Source: an uncultured Alistipes sp.
GTDB lineage: Bacteria > Bacteroidota > Bacteroidia > Bacteroidales > Rikenellaceae
DNA: 64,000 bases
Assembly (NCBI GenBank): GCA_944321765.1
Contig: CALUMQ010000019.1
Span: forward strand, 1 to 64,000
Direction of reading: 5' to 3'
Below, piece after piece: positions 17,101 through 24,664 of the stretch. The notes under the pieces are model-generated. The model saw nothing but the letters and a program-made list of their open reading frames with translations. It was not told where the DNA came from and did no database searches. The stretch's first letter is position 1. Each line of letters starts with the position of its first letter. Made by a program: the position numbers and the translations under genes.

Positions 17101-17588
17101 TGCGCCTCTCCGATTTTATAGTCCGACTGATCGACTGGTTCTACATCCGCCCCGTTGCGGCGATTGTCCCTCTTCAGGTATTTCGTTATGCCGTGTGCGG
17201 AGGTGTGAACGTCGTGTTCGGATGGGTATGCTACTTTTTGATCTACAACTACCTGATCGATAAACAGCTGATCGATCTCGGCGTCGTGGCCGTCTCGGCG
17301 CATGTCGCCGCCATGCTGCTGACCTTTCCGCTGACCTTCTTCGCGGGATTCTGGCTCAACCGCCATGTGGCGTTCCGCCGCTCGCCGCTCCCTTCGGGTA
17401 CGCAGCTGTTCCGCTATCTGTTGTCGGTGCTGGGATCGATCGGAGTGAATTACGTGTGCCTAAAATTTTTTGTCGAGGTCTGCCATGTCTGGGCGACCCC
17501 CTCGCAGATGCTTGCCACGTGCGTAACGACGGTTTACAGCTTCTTCGCGGCCAAATACTTTACCTTCCGCCACGCCGAACGGTATTGA
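17100..17588 (+). CDS. GtrA-family membrane protein
   Basis: A 162-residue protein with four predicted transmembrane helices and the GtrA motifs FRYAVCGGVNVVFGWV and the late NYVCLKFFVE. Family members are thought to help flip polyprenyl-linked sugars or otherwise serve cell-surface polysaccharide synthesis. The start used here is the ATG at 17100 in a TGATG overlap with the HU/SPOR gene; the frame is open to 17034 but the extension is not GtrA-like. No glycosyltransferase is adjacent. Confidence 0.88.
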   Translation: MRLSDFIVRLIDWFYIRPVAAIVPLQVFRYAVCGGVNVVFGWVCYFLIYNYLIDKQLIDLGVVAVSAHVAAMLLTFPLTFFAGFWLNRHVAFRRSPLPSGTQLFRYLLSVLGSIGVNYVCLKFFVEVCHVWATPSQMLATCVTTVYSFFAAKYFTFRHAERY

Positions 17589-17654
17589 TTCCGATGAATG
17601 CGTATTGATTCGGATGGCCACCCCGGGCCATGCCCCTCTTGATCCGGCCTTCGG

Positions 17655-19724
17655 CTACCTGCTGTATTGCTTGCTGCGGTTCTCCTCGCGCAGCTTCTGA
17701 AGTTCGTACATCCGGTCGCGGAATTTCGCTGCGGCCAGGAAGTCCAGCGACTTGGCGGCGCGCTCCATCTCTTCGCGCGCCTTGTCGATCAGCGCATCGA
17801 GATTCTCTCCCGCCGTTGTTGCCGTATAGTCGTGCTGTACGTCGGCGGCCGTTGCGTAGTGCTCCTCGACAATGGGGTACGCCGTGAGGTCGACCTTCGG
17901 CGTTTCGCCCTGCTGCCCGGCGAGCAGGGTGCTGGGGCCCGAACCGCTGCGCTGCGCACGGCGTGGCAGCATTCCGTGCTCCATGTTGAAGCGCACCTGC
18001 TTCTCGCGGCGGCGGTTGCTCTGCTCGATGGTCTGACGCATCGACTCCGTGCAGGTGTCGGCGTAGAGAATGACGTTGCCCTGGGCGTGGCGTGCGGCGC
18101 GTCCGGCGATCTGCGTCAGCGAGCGCACGTTGCGAAGGAATCCCTCCTTGTCGGCATCGAGAATGGCTACCAGCGCCACCTCCGGGAGGTCCAACCCCTC
18201 CCGGAGCAGATTCACACCCACCAACACGTCGAACAGCCCGTTTCGCAGATCCTCCAGAATCTGAATGCGTTCCAGCGTGTCGACATCCGAGTGGATGTAG
18301 CGGTTGCGAACGCCCACGCGATCGAAATATTTCGACAGCTCCTCGGCCATGCGTTTGGTGATGGTCGTTACGAGGACCTTGTCGTCGTTCTTCACCCGTT
18401 TGTCGATCTCCTCGATCAGATCGTCGATCTGGTTCAGCGTCACGCGCACCTCAAGGGGCGGATCGACGAGCCCCGTAGGGCGAATCAGCTGTTCGACGAT
18501 GACCCCCTCGCTCTTCATCAGCTCCCAGTCGGCGGGCGTAGCGCTGACATAGATCGAGGTGCCCTGGAGCTGCTCGAACTCCGCAAACGTCAGCGGACGG
18601 TTGTCCTTGGCGGCCGGGAGGCGGAACCCGTACTCCACGAGATTCTCCTTGCGGGCGCGGTCGCCGCCATACATGGCGTGCACCTGCGGCAGGGTGACGT
18701 GGCTCTCGTCGACGACCATCAGGTAATCTTTCGGGAAGTAGTCGATCAGACAGAAGGGGCGCGTTCCGGCGGCACGTCCGTCGAAGTAGCGCGAATAGTT
18801 TTCGATGCCGGGGCAGTAACCGATCTCCTTGATCATCTCCAGGTCGTACTCCACACGCTGCTTGATGCGCTGGGCCTCGACCATGCGTCCCTGCTTCTCG
18901 AAGAACTCGATCTGCTTTCCGAGGTCGAGATAGATCTGCTGCACGGCGGTGTTGATACGCTCCTTGGTTGTGACAAAGAGGTTTGTGGGGTAGAGCGTCA
19001 GGGAGTCGAGCGTCTGGATGCGCTGCCCCGTGGCGGGGTCGATCGACTGGATGGCCTCGATCTCGTTGTCGAAGAACATCACGCGGAAGCACTGGTTCCC
19101 GAACTCTCCGAAGGCGGCCATGATGTCCACCGTGTCTCCGTTGACGCGGAACGTGGCGGGCAGCAGCTCCCGCTCGGTGCGGGTGTAGAGTGCCTCGACG
19201 AGCTTGTAGAGGAAGTGCTTGTAGCTGACGACCTGCCCGACCTCGATGTGGATGGCCGTTGCGTGGAAGTCCGCGGGGTTGCCGGCTCCGTAGAGACACG
19301 AGACGCTCGACACGACCACCACGTCGCGGCGTCCCGAGAGGAGCGTAGCCACGGTCTGCAGCCGCATCTTCTCGATGTCGGCGTTGATCGAGAGGTCCTT
19401 CTCGATGTAGGTGTCCGTCGACGGAAGATACGCTTCGGGCTGGTAGTAGTCGTAGTAGGAGACGAAGTATTCGACGGCGTTTTCCGGGAAGAAGTTCTTG
19501 AACTCTCCGTAGAGCTGGGCCGCGAGGGTCTTGTTGTGGCTCAGCACGAGCGTCGGACGGTTGAGCTGAGCGATGACGTTCGCCACGGTGAAGGTTTTTC
19601 CCGAACCCGTCACGCCGAGCAGCACATTGTGCTTCGAGCCGTGGCGTATCGCCCCGACGAGCTGTTCGATAGCTTCGGGCTGGTCGCCCATCGGGGCGTA
19701 ATCCGATACGAGTTTGAAATCCAT
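17655..19724 (-). CDS. uvrB: Excinuclease ABC subunit UvrB
   Basis: Damage-recognition helicase-like subunit of nucleotide excision repair. The 689 residues include Walker A GVTGSGKT (37-44), the beta-hairpin region with YYDYYQPEAY, Walker B MVVDESHVTLPQ, helicase motifs GLVDPPLEVR and GVNLLREGLDLPE with QIAGRAAR, and the C-terminal UVR motif (about 640-675; LDALIDKAREEMERAAKSLD). It is divergent from dnaG, and a TATCTTTG box lies just 5 bp before its ATG. Confidence 0.97.
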   Translation of the reverse strand: MDFKLVSDYAPMGDQPEAIEQLVGAIRHGSKHNVLLGVTGSGKTFTVANVIAQLNRPTLVLSHNKTLAAQLYGEFKNFFPENAVEYFVSYYDYYQPEAYLPSTDTYIEKDLSINADIEKMRLQTVATLLSGRRDVVVVSSVSCLYGAGNPADFHATAIHIEVGQVVSYKHFLYKLVEALYTRTERELLPATFRVNGDTVDIMAAFGEFGNQCFRVMFFDNEIEAIQSIDPATGQRIQTLDSLTLYPTNLFVTTKERINTAVQQIYLDLGKQIEFFEKQGRMVEAQRIKQRVEYDLEMIKEIGYCPGIENYSRYFDGRAAGTRPFCLIDYFPKDYLMVVDESHVTLPQVHAMYGGDRARKENLVEYGFRLPAAKDNRPLTFAEFEQLQGTSIYVSATPADWELMKSEGVIVEQLIRPTGLVDPPLEVRVTLNQIDDLIEEIDKRVKNDDKVLVTTITKRMAEELSKYFDRVGVRNRYIHSDVDTLERIQILEDLRNGLFDVLVGVNLLREGLDLPEVALVAILDADKEGFLRNVRSLTQIAGRAARHAQGNVILYADTCTESMRQTIEQSNRRREKQVRFNMEHGMLPRRAQRSGSGPSTLLAGQQGETPKVDLTAYPIVEEHYATAADVQHDYTATTAGENLDALIDKAREEMERAAKSLDFLAAAKFRDRMYELQKLREENRSKQYSR

Positions 19725-19729
19725 CGGGA

Positions 19730-19737
19730 CAAAGATA
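19730..19737 (-). promoter_or_regulatory. Candidate -7 box of uvrB, immediately before the start codon
   Basis: Minus-strand TATCTTTG is separated from the uvrB ATG by 5 bp, the same box and nearly the same spacing as at ruvB and dnaG. Confidence 0.5.
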
Positions 19738-19811
19738 GGGAAAATTTGCCGTATGTGGAATCAAATTCCGCGCGTGCGGGAGGCCCGGGCACCATTGTCG
19801 GGAATTTTGCG

Positions 19812-19819
19812 TATCTTTG
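19812..19819 (+). promoter_or_regulatory. Candidate -7 box of dnaG, immediately before the start codon
   Basis: TATCTTTG lies 5 bp before the dnaG ATG at 19825. A TTG at 19795 is only 14 bp away, so the -33 is not convincing. Confidence 0.5.
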
Positions 19820-19824
19820 CACGT

Positions 19825-21798
19825 ATGATCGACCGGGAGACAGTGGACCGCATCTACGCCGCGGCGAATATCGTGGATATCGTCGGCGACTACGTCACGC
19901 TCAAGCGCAAGGGCGTGAACTACGTGGCGTGCTGTCCGTTCCACAACGAAAAGACGCCGTCGTTCGTCGTCTCGCCCTCGAAGGGGGTCTACAAGTGCTT
20001 CGGCTGCGGAAAGGGCGGCAATGCCGTGACCTTTCTGATGGAGCACGAGAGCCTTACGTACCCCGAGGCGCTGAAGATGGTTGCCAAACGTTACGGCATC
20101 GAGGTGCACGAGAAGGAGCTCACCGAAGAGGAGGTGCGGCGCAACGACGACCGGGAGTCGATGTTTGCGCTCAACGGCTGGGCGGCGGACTACTTTGCCA
20201 ACTACCTGCGCCATGAATCCGAGGGTATGAGCGTCGGGATGAGCTACTTCCGCCAGAAGCGCGGACTGACCGACGCGACGATTGCGAAATTCGGCCTGGG
20301 CTTCTGCCCCTCGAAGGGCGACCGGATGTCGAAGGACGCCCTGGCTGCGGGGTATAAACGGGAGTTCCTGCTCTCGACGGGACTTTCGCTGGCCCGGGAG
20401 AGCGACGGATCGCTTTACGACCGTTTCCGCGACCGGGTGATCTTCCCGGTACACAACATTTCGGGGCGCATCGTGGCCTTTGGCGGACGTACGCTGCGCA
20501 CCGACAAGCAGGTGGCCAAGTACCAGAACTCTCCGGAGAGCGAGATCTACAGCAAGAAACGCGAGCTTTACGGGCTCTACTTTGCCAAGAAAGCCATCCA
20601 GCAGGAGGAGTACGCCATTCTGGTTGAGGGTTACCTCGACGTGATCTCGATGCACCAGGCGGGGATCGAAAATGTCGTGGCCTCGTCGGGAACGTCGCTC
20701 ACGACGGAGCAGATCCGCCTGATCGGACGCTTCACGAAGAACATCACGGTGATCTACGACGGCGACTCGGCAGGTATCCATGCCTCGCTGCGCGGCATCG
20801 ACATGATCCTCAAGGAGGGTATGAACGTGCGCGTGGTGCTGCTCCCGGAGCCCGAAGATCCCGACTCCTTTGCCCACAGCCATACGGCCGAGGAGGTGCG
20901 GGCCTATATCCGCGACAACGAACAGGATTTCCTGGAGTTCAAGGCACGGCTGCTGCTGCAGGATGCCCAGGGCGATCCGATCCGCAAGGCGTCGCTCATC
21001 GGCGACATGGCGCAGTCGATCGCCCAGGTTCCCGTTACCATCCAGCGTTCGGTCTACATCAAGGAGTGCGCGCGGATCATGGATATCGACGAGCGGATCC
21101 TCATCGGCGAGGTGGCGCGCAAGCGGCTCACCACGTCGGGCGACCGCGAGACGGACGAGTTCCTGCGGAGGCAGACGGCGCGACAGCGTCAGGAGACGCC
21201 CCCGCAGCCCGAGGTGGAGTACAAACAGCATGTCGAGGCGGGCAGCAGCGTGGAGGCGCTGGAGCGTGAGATCGTCAAGTACCTGCTCAAATACGGACAC
21301 TGCTCGTTCGACTTCAAGGAGGGACGTACGATGGTGGCGTGCAACGTGGCCGAGGTGATCTTCTCGGAGTTGAGCGACGACAACATCGAGTTCCGCAATC
21401 CGGTTTACGCCAAGATCATGGCGCTCTACCGCGAGCAGTGGGAGCAGCTCGGAACGGGGGTCGAAGTTCCCGTGCACCTGTTTCTGAATCATGTCGATCC
21501 GGAGGTTTGCAACGCCTCGGTGGACCTGCTCACGTCGGACGACAACTACGTGCCGAGCGACATGTGGCGCCGTAAGGAGGTGCATGTCGAGAGTGATGAG
21601 GAGCTTTTGGCCGTGGGTGTGCCGAAGGCCGTCACACTTTACAAGTCGAAGGTTGTCGAGGGGTTGATCCGGGATCTTCAGAAGCAGCTTTCAGGTGAGT
21701 TGAGCGAGGAGCAGGAGTCCGAGATCATGCAGCGCATGGCGGGATACAACCGCGTGAAGGTTGCCATGGCCCGGAAGCTGAGGCGCATGATTTTATGA
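19825..21798 (+). CDS. dnaG: DNA primase
   Basis: Makes RNA primers at the replication fork. The 657 residues show the N-terminal CHC2 zinc finger (C37, H40, C58, C61 in CCPFHNEKTPSF and YKCFGCGKGG), the RNA polymerase core with GFCPSKGD and FPVHNISGRIVAFGGR, the TOPRIM acidic motifs VEGYLDV and IYDGDSAG, and a C-terminal helicase-binding region. I start it at the conserved MIDRETVDRIYAAANIVDIV; the frame is open further upstream to 19714 but that part overlaps the uvrB promoter. Confidence 0.97.
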   Translation: MIDRETVDRIYAAANIVDIVGDYVTLKRKGVNYVACCPFHNEKTPSFVVSPSKGVYKCFGCGKGGNAVTFLMEHESLTYPEALKMVAKRYGIEVHEKELTEEEVRRNDDRESMFALNGWAADYFANYLRHESEGMSVGMSYFRQKRGLTDATIAKFGLGFCPSKGDRMSKDALAAGYKREFLLSTGLSLARESDGSLYDRFRDRVIFPVHNISGRIVAFGGRTLRTDKQVAKYQNSPESEIYSKKRELYGLYFAKKAIQQEEYAILVEGYLDVISMHQAGIENVVASSGTSLTTEQIRLIGRFTKNITVIYDGDSAGIHASLRGIDMILKEGMNVRVVLLPEPEDPDSFAHSHTAEEVRAYIRDNEQDFLEFKARLLLQDAQGDPIRKASLIGDMAQSIAQVPVTIQRSVYIKECARIMDIDERILIGEVARKRLTTSGDRETDEFLRRQTARQRQETPPQPEVEYKQHVEAGSSVEALEREIVKYLLKYGHCSFDFKEGRTMVACNVAEVIFSELSDDNIEFRNPVYAKIMALYREQWEQLGTGVEVPVHLFLNHVDPEVCNASVDLLTSDDNYVPSDMWRRKEVHVESDEELLAVGVPKAVTLYKSKVVEGLIRDLQKQLSGELSEEQESEIMQRMAGYNRVKVAMARKLRRMIL

Positions 21799-21882
21799 AA
21801 AAAGGGGGCGGGTATCGGGTTGCAGACGCATCCCTGCGCCTGCCGTGTGCAAACAGAAAATAAACAGAAAGATGTGTAAAAC
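21798..21882 (-). ncRNA. Possible small RNA between dnaG and smpB (candidate)
   Basis: On the minus strand a TATCTTTG box (21887-21894) faces toward the dnaG 3' end. About 40 nt further is a 9-bp stem (21835-21843 with 21822-21830, loop GGGA) that is fully paired only in minus-strand RNA, where one position is G-U instead of A-C. A run of six T (21803-21798) follows. No minus-strand open frame explains this. No -33 TTG is present at 19 bp. Confidence 0.22.
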
Positions 21883-21980
21883 ATATCAAAGATAAGAATA
21901 GTTACCTTGACCGATTCCCACCCCCGGGGTATGGACAAGCAATTTGTGTGCCGACACGCAGGGTGAAGAAAACAAAAAAG

Positions 21981-22445
21981 ATGAGTGAACAGAAGAAGAT
22001 AAATATACGAAACAAACGCGCGACGTTCGACTACGAGATTCTCGAGGAGTACGTGGCGGGCATCGTGCTCTTCGGCACGGAGATCAAGTCGATCCGTGCG
22101 GGCAAGGCGTCGATGGTCGATTCATTCTGCTACTTCGACAAGGGTGAGCTGTGGATCCGCGGTATCAATATCGCCGAGTATGCCTGGGGTACGTGCAACA
22201 ACCATGTGCCGCGCCGCGACCGGAAGCTGCTGCTCACGCGCCGGGAGCTGGAGAAGCTTCAGCGGGCTTCGCAGGACCGGGGTCTCACGATCGTGGGGCT
22301 GCGGCTGTTTCTCAACGAACGCGGCCTTGCGAAGGTGGTCGTGGGGCTGGCGCGCGGCCGCAAGTCGTACGACAAGCGCGAATACCTCAAGGAGAATGAC
22401 GCCCGCCGCGAGATGGATAAGGCTATGAAACACTACGCACGATGA
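21981..22445 (+). CDS. smpB: SsrA-binding protein SmpB
   Basis: tmRNA-binding protein for trans-translation. The 154 residues carry the core motifs [31 protein letters not shown] and [15 protein letters not shown], and the C-terminal basic tail with [12 protein letters not shown]. The ATG at 21981 matches the family start; an upstream in-frame start at 21948 would add a nonconserved basic leader. The stop overlaps the next gene's start (ATGA). Confidence 0.96.
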   Translation: MSEQKKINIRNKRATFDYEILEEYVAGIVLFGTEIKSIRAGKASMVDSFCYFDKGELWIRGINIAEYAWGTCNNHVPRRDRKLLLTRRELEKLQRASQDRGLTIVGLRLFLNERGLAKVVVGLARGRKSYDKREYLKENDARREMDKAMKHYAR

Positions 22446-23218
22446 TCCGGGCCCTGTTTCTGGATGTTGACGGAACGCTCATCAGCTTCCGTACGCACGA
22501 GGTTCCCGCGTCGACGCTCGACGCTCTTGACCGCGCCCACCGGCGCGGTGTGCGGCTTTTCATCGCTACGGGGCGCGCTGTGGGGGATCTGGGACCTCTG
22601 GAGGCGATCCCTTACGACGGGGTGGTGGGACTCAACGGTTCGGACTGCCGGATGCGCGACGGCCGCGTCGTGTCGAACCATCCGATTCCGCCGTCCGATT
22701 TTGAACGGGCGCTGGCCCTCTCCTCCGAGCTGGACTTCCCCATGGGGCTGGAGCTCGATACGGGCATCTTCGTCAATCGGGTGACGCCCGTCGTGCGGAA
22801 GCTTGCGGAGCTGGTTGCCCACCCGGTTCCCGAGGTCACGGACCTGCGCGAACTGTTTGCCCGGGAGACGTGCTGCCAGATGTGCTTCTATCTCGATCCG
22901 GAGCTCGAACGACAGGTGATGGCCTCGCTGCCGGCCCTTTCCGCGAGCCGCTGGTGCCCGATCTTTGTCGATGTCAACGTCCGCGGAATCGACAAGGCCA
23001 CGGGAATGACCGAGGTGGCCGGACACTTCGGACTGACGCCCTCCGAGACGATGGCCTTCGGCGACGGAGGTAACGATGCCGCGATGCTGCGTGCGGCGGG
23101 TATCGGCGTGGCGATGGGCAATGCGTGCGACGAAGCGCTTGCGGCGGCCGACTACACGACGACGTCGGTCGATGACGACGGCATTCTCCGGGCTCTGGAG
23201 CATTTCGGGGTGATCTGA
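22442..23218 (+). CDS. HAD-superfamily hydrolase, Cof/YidA type
   Basis: A 258-residue phosphatase of the HAD IIB group. Motif I is FLDVDGTL (nucleophile Asp8, acid Asp10), motif II is IATGR, and the motif III/IV region is KATGMTEV followed by [12 protein letters not shown]. The cap is in the C2 position. Substrate is probably a sugar phosphate or similar small phosphoester but is not readable. It is translationally coupled to smpB and 49 bp upstream of tsaB. Confidence 0.9.
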   Translation: MIRALFLDVDGTLISFRTHEVPASTLDALDRAHRRGVRLFIATGRAVGDLGPLEAIPYDGVVGLNGSDCRMRDGRVVSNHPIPPSDFERALALSSELDFPMGLELDTGIFVNRVTPVVRKLAELVAHPVPEVTDLRELFARETCCQMCFYLDPELERQVMASLPALSASRWCPIFVDVNVRGIDKATGMTEVAGHFGLTPSETMAFGDGGNDAAMLRAAGIGVAMGNACDEALAAADYTTTSVDDDGILRALEHFGVI

Positions 23219-23267
23219 ATTCCGCCCTGCTGCGATTGGTTGTTTGAAACGTAAAATGATGTAATAT

Positions 23268-23975
23268 ATGTCACTGATTCTCTGCATTGAAACCGGTACG
23301 GACATCTGTTCCGTCGGTATTGCCAAGGATGGCGAACTGCTGTCGCTGCGCGAGAGCGACGAGGGGCGTGACCACGCCCGCAAGGTTGGGGTGTTTGTCG
23401 ACGAGCTGCTGCGTGAAACGGGCATTGCTCCCGACGATCTGGATGCCGTTGCCGTAGGCAAGGGCCCCGGATCCTATACTGGACTGCGCATCGGCGTATC
23501 ATTTGCCAAGGGGCTTTGCTACGGACTGCAGAAGCCGCTGGTGGCCATCGGATCGCTCGATGCATTGGTAGAGGTTGCCCGCGAGGATTATGAGGCGGGC
23601 ATCATCTCGGTCGACGACTGGGAGCGTGCCTGGCTTTGCCCGATGGTCGACGCCCGGCGCATGGAGGTCTATGCGCAGGTCTTCGATACCGAGGGCCGCG
23701 CCGAGACGAAGGTTTCGGCCGAGGTGGTCGGCGCGGAGAGTTTTGCCGCATTCCGCCACGGCGACCGCCCCTTCGTGATCTTCGGTAGCGGCGCCCGCAA
23801 ATGCGCCGGGACGCTCCCCGACGCTCGCCTGGTCGAGGTGACCCCTTCGGCCCGCGGATTGGCTCGCTTGGCGCAACAGGCCCTTGACGAAGGACGTACG
23901 GAGGACATTGCCTACTTCGAACCCTTCTACCTGAAGGATTTCGTCGTCACGACCTCGCGCAAGTCGCTTTTCTGA
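23268..23975 (+). CDS. tsaB: tRNA threonylcarbamoyladenosine biosynthesis protein TsaB
   Basis: Scaffold partner of TsaD in the t6A37 modification of ANN-decoding tRNAs. The 235 residues have the ASKHA fold signature of TsaB: ILCIETGTDICSVGI, the YTGLRIGVSFAKGL segment after GKGPGS, and WLCPMVDARRMEVYAQ. It lacks the metal-binding histidines of TsaD, as expected. It follows the HAD gene and precedes a small unknown gene by 19 bp. Confidence 0.93.
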   Translation: MSLILCIETGTDICSVGIAKDGELLSLRESDEGRDHARKVGVFVDELLRETGIAPDDLDAVAVGKGPGSYTGLRIGVSFAKGLCYGLQKPLVAIGSLDALVEVAREDYEAGIISVDDWERAWLCPMVDARRMEVYAQVFDTEGRAETKVSAEVVGAESFAAFRHGDRPFVIFGSGARKCAGTLPDARLVEVTPSARGLARLAQQALDEGRTEDIAYFEPFYLKDFVVTTSRKSLF

Positions 23976-23994
23976 TTCTCTGCCCGGGCTACAC

Positions 23995-24570
23995 ATGTCC
24001 GATGCCATGACCGACGCGGAACTCGTCAACCTGCTGCAGGCCCGCCTTTGCGAGGATTTTGCCGGCGACGCGGCGCGGCGTGTGCTTGCGGACGATGCCG
24101 TCGGCGTGTTGTACCGTGTGTCCACGTCGCCGCACGACGGACTTCCGAAAGCTGTCCGGCATCAACTGCTGTTTCGGGCAGCCTATGTGCTCGAACGGGT
24201 CTATTTTGATGCCCCGGAGCAGTTCCGTCCCTTGGCAGACGACTTCTGTCGCAGGGCTTTTCCCGAGTGTCGGGATGCGAGTGCAAGACGCTGCTTCGGA
24301 AAGATCATGGCCGATCTGCTCGATCATTTCACTCCCGAGCTGCCGGTGTTGGACCGCATCGCCGAGTGCGCTGCCGACTGGGCAACCGACCCCGGATCGA
24401 AGGTTGCCGTGCGGGTGTGGGCCGTGGAGATCCTGAAGCGGTGCCGGGAGCACGTTGCATGGGTTTCCGAGGTGTGGGATGATGTGGTGGAGGCCCAGAC
24501 ACGTGTTGCGACGCCGGGCATCGCGAGTCGTCTGCGCACGAGTTGGCGCGACGGGTCAACCTCCCTTTGA
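23995..24570 (+). CDS. Conserved helical protein of unknown function
   Basis: A 191-residue acidic, almost wholly alpha-helical protein without signal peptide or membrane segment. The helix pairs (for example RRVLADDAVGVLYRV, then WAVEILKRCREHVAWV) and the WATDPGSKVAVRVWAVE stretch suggest a HEAT-like repeat scaffold. I do not recognise a catalytic motif. It lies 19 bp after tsaB and ends before a bidirectional terminator, so it is probably the last gene of the smpB operon. The start could also be the ATG at residue 5. Confidence 0.75.
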   Translation: MSDAMTDAELVNLLQARLCEDFAGDAARRVLADDAVGVLYRVSTSPHDGLPKAVRHQLLFRAAYVLERVYFDAPEQFRPLADDFCRRAFPECRDASARRCFGKIMADLLDHFTPELPVLDRIAECAADWATDPGSKVAVRVWAVEILKRCREHVAWVSEVWDDVVEAQTRVATPGIASRLRTSWRDGSTSL

Positions 24571-24585
24571 ACAACCCTGTATATG

Positions 24586-24618
24586 AAAAAACCTGCAACC
24601 TCAAGTTGCAGGTTTTTT
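24586..24618. terminator. Bidirectional terminator between the smpB operon and SusCD locus 1
   Basis: A perfect 14-bp stem (24586-24599 with 24605-24618) has a CTCAA loop and A6/T6 ends, so it works on either strand. It closes the plus-strand smpB cluster and the minus-strand SusCD unit. Confidence 0.9.
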
Positions 24619-24664
24619 CAATGTTATCTGTGCAGGGTGAATCTTGCGCGAGCCTTCTTCCGGT

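Noticed and set aside
17667..20216. 849-residue plus-strand open frame
   Set aside because: Mostly antisense to uvrB and then out of frame with dnaG; no recognisable protein features.
18451..21585. 1044-residue minus-strand open frame spanning uvrB and dnaG
   Set aside because: It is a shadow of dnaG antisense and then an off-frame reading of uvrB; it has no domain and crosses two divergent promoters.
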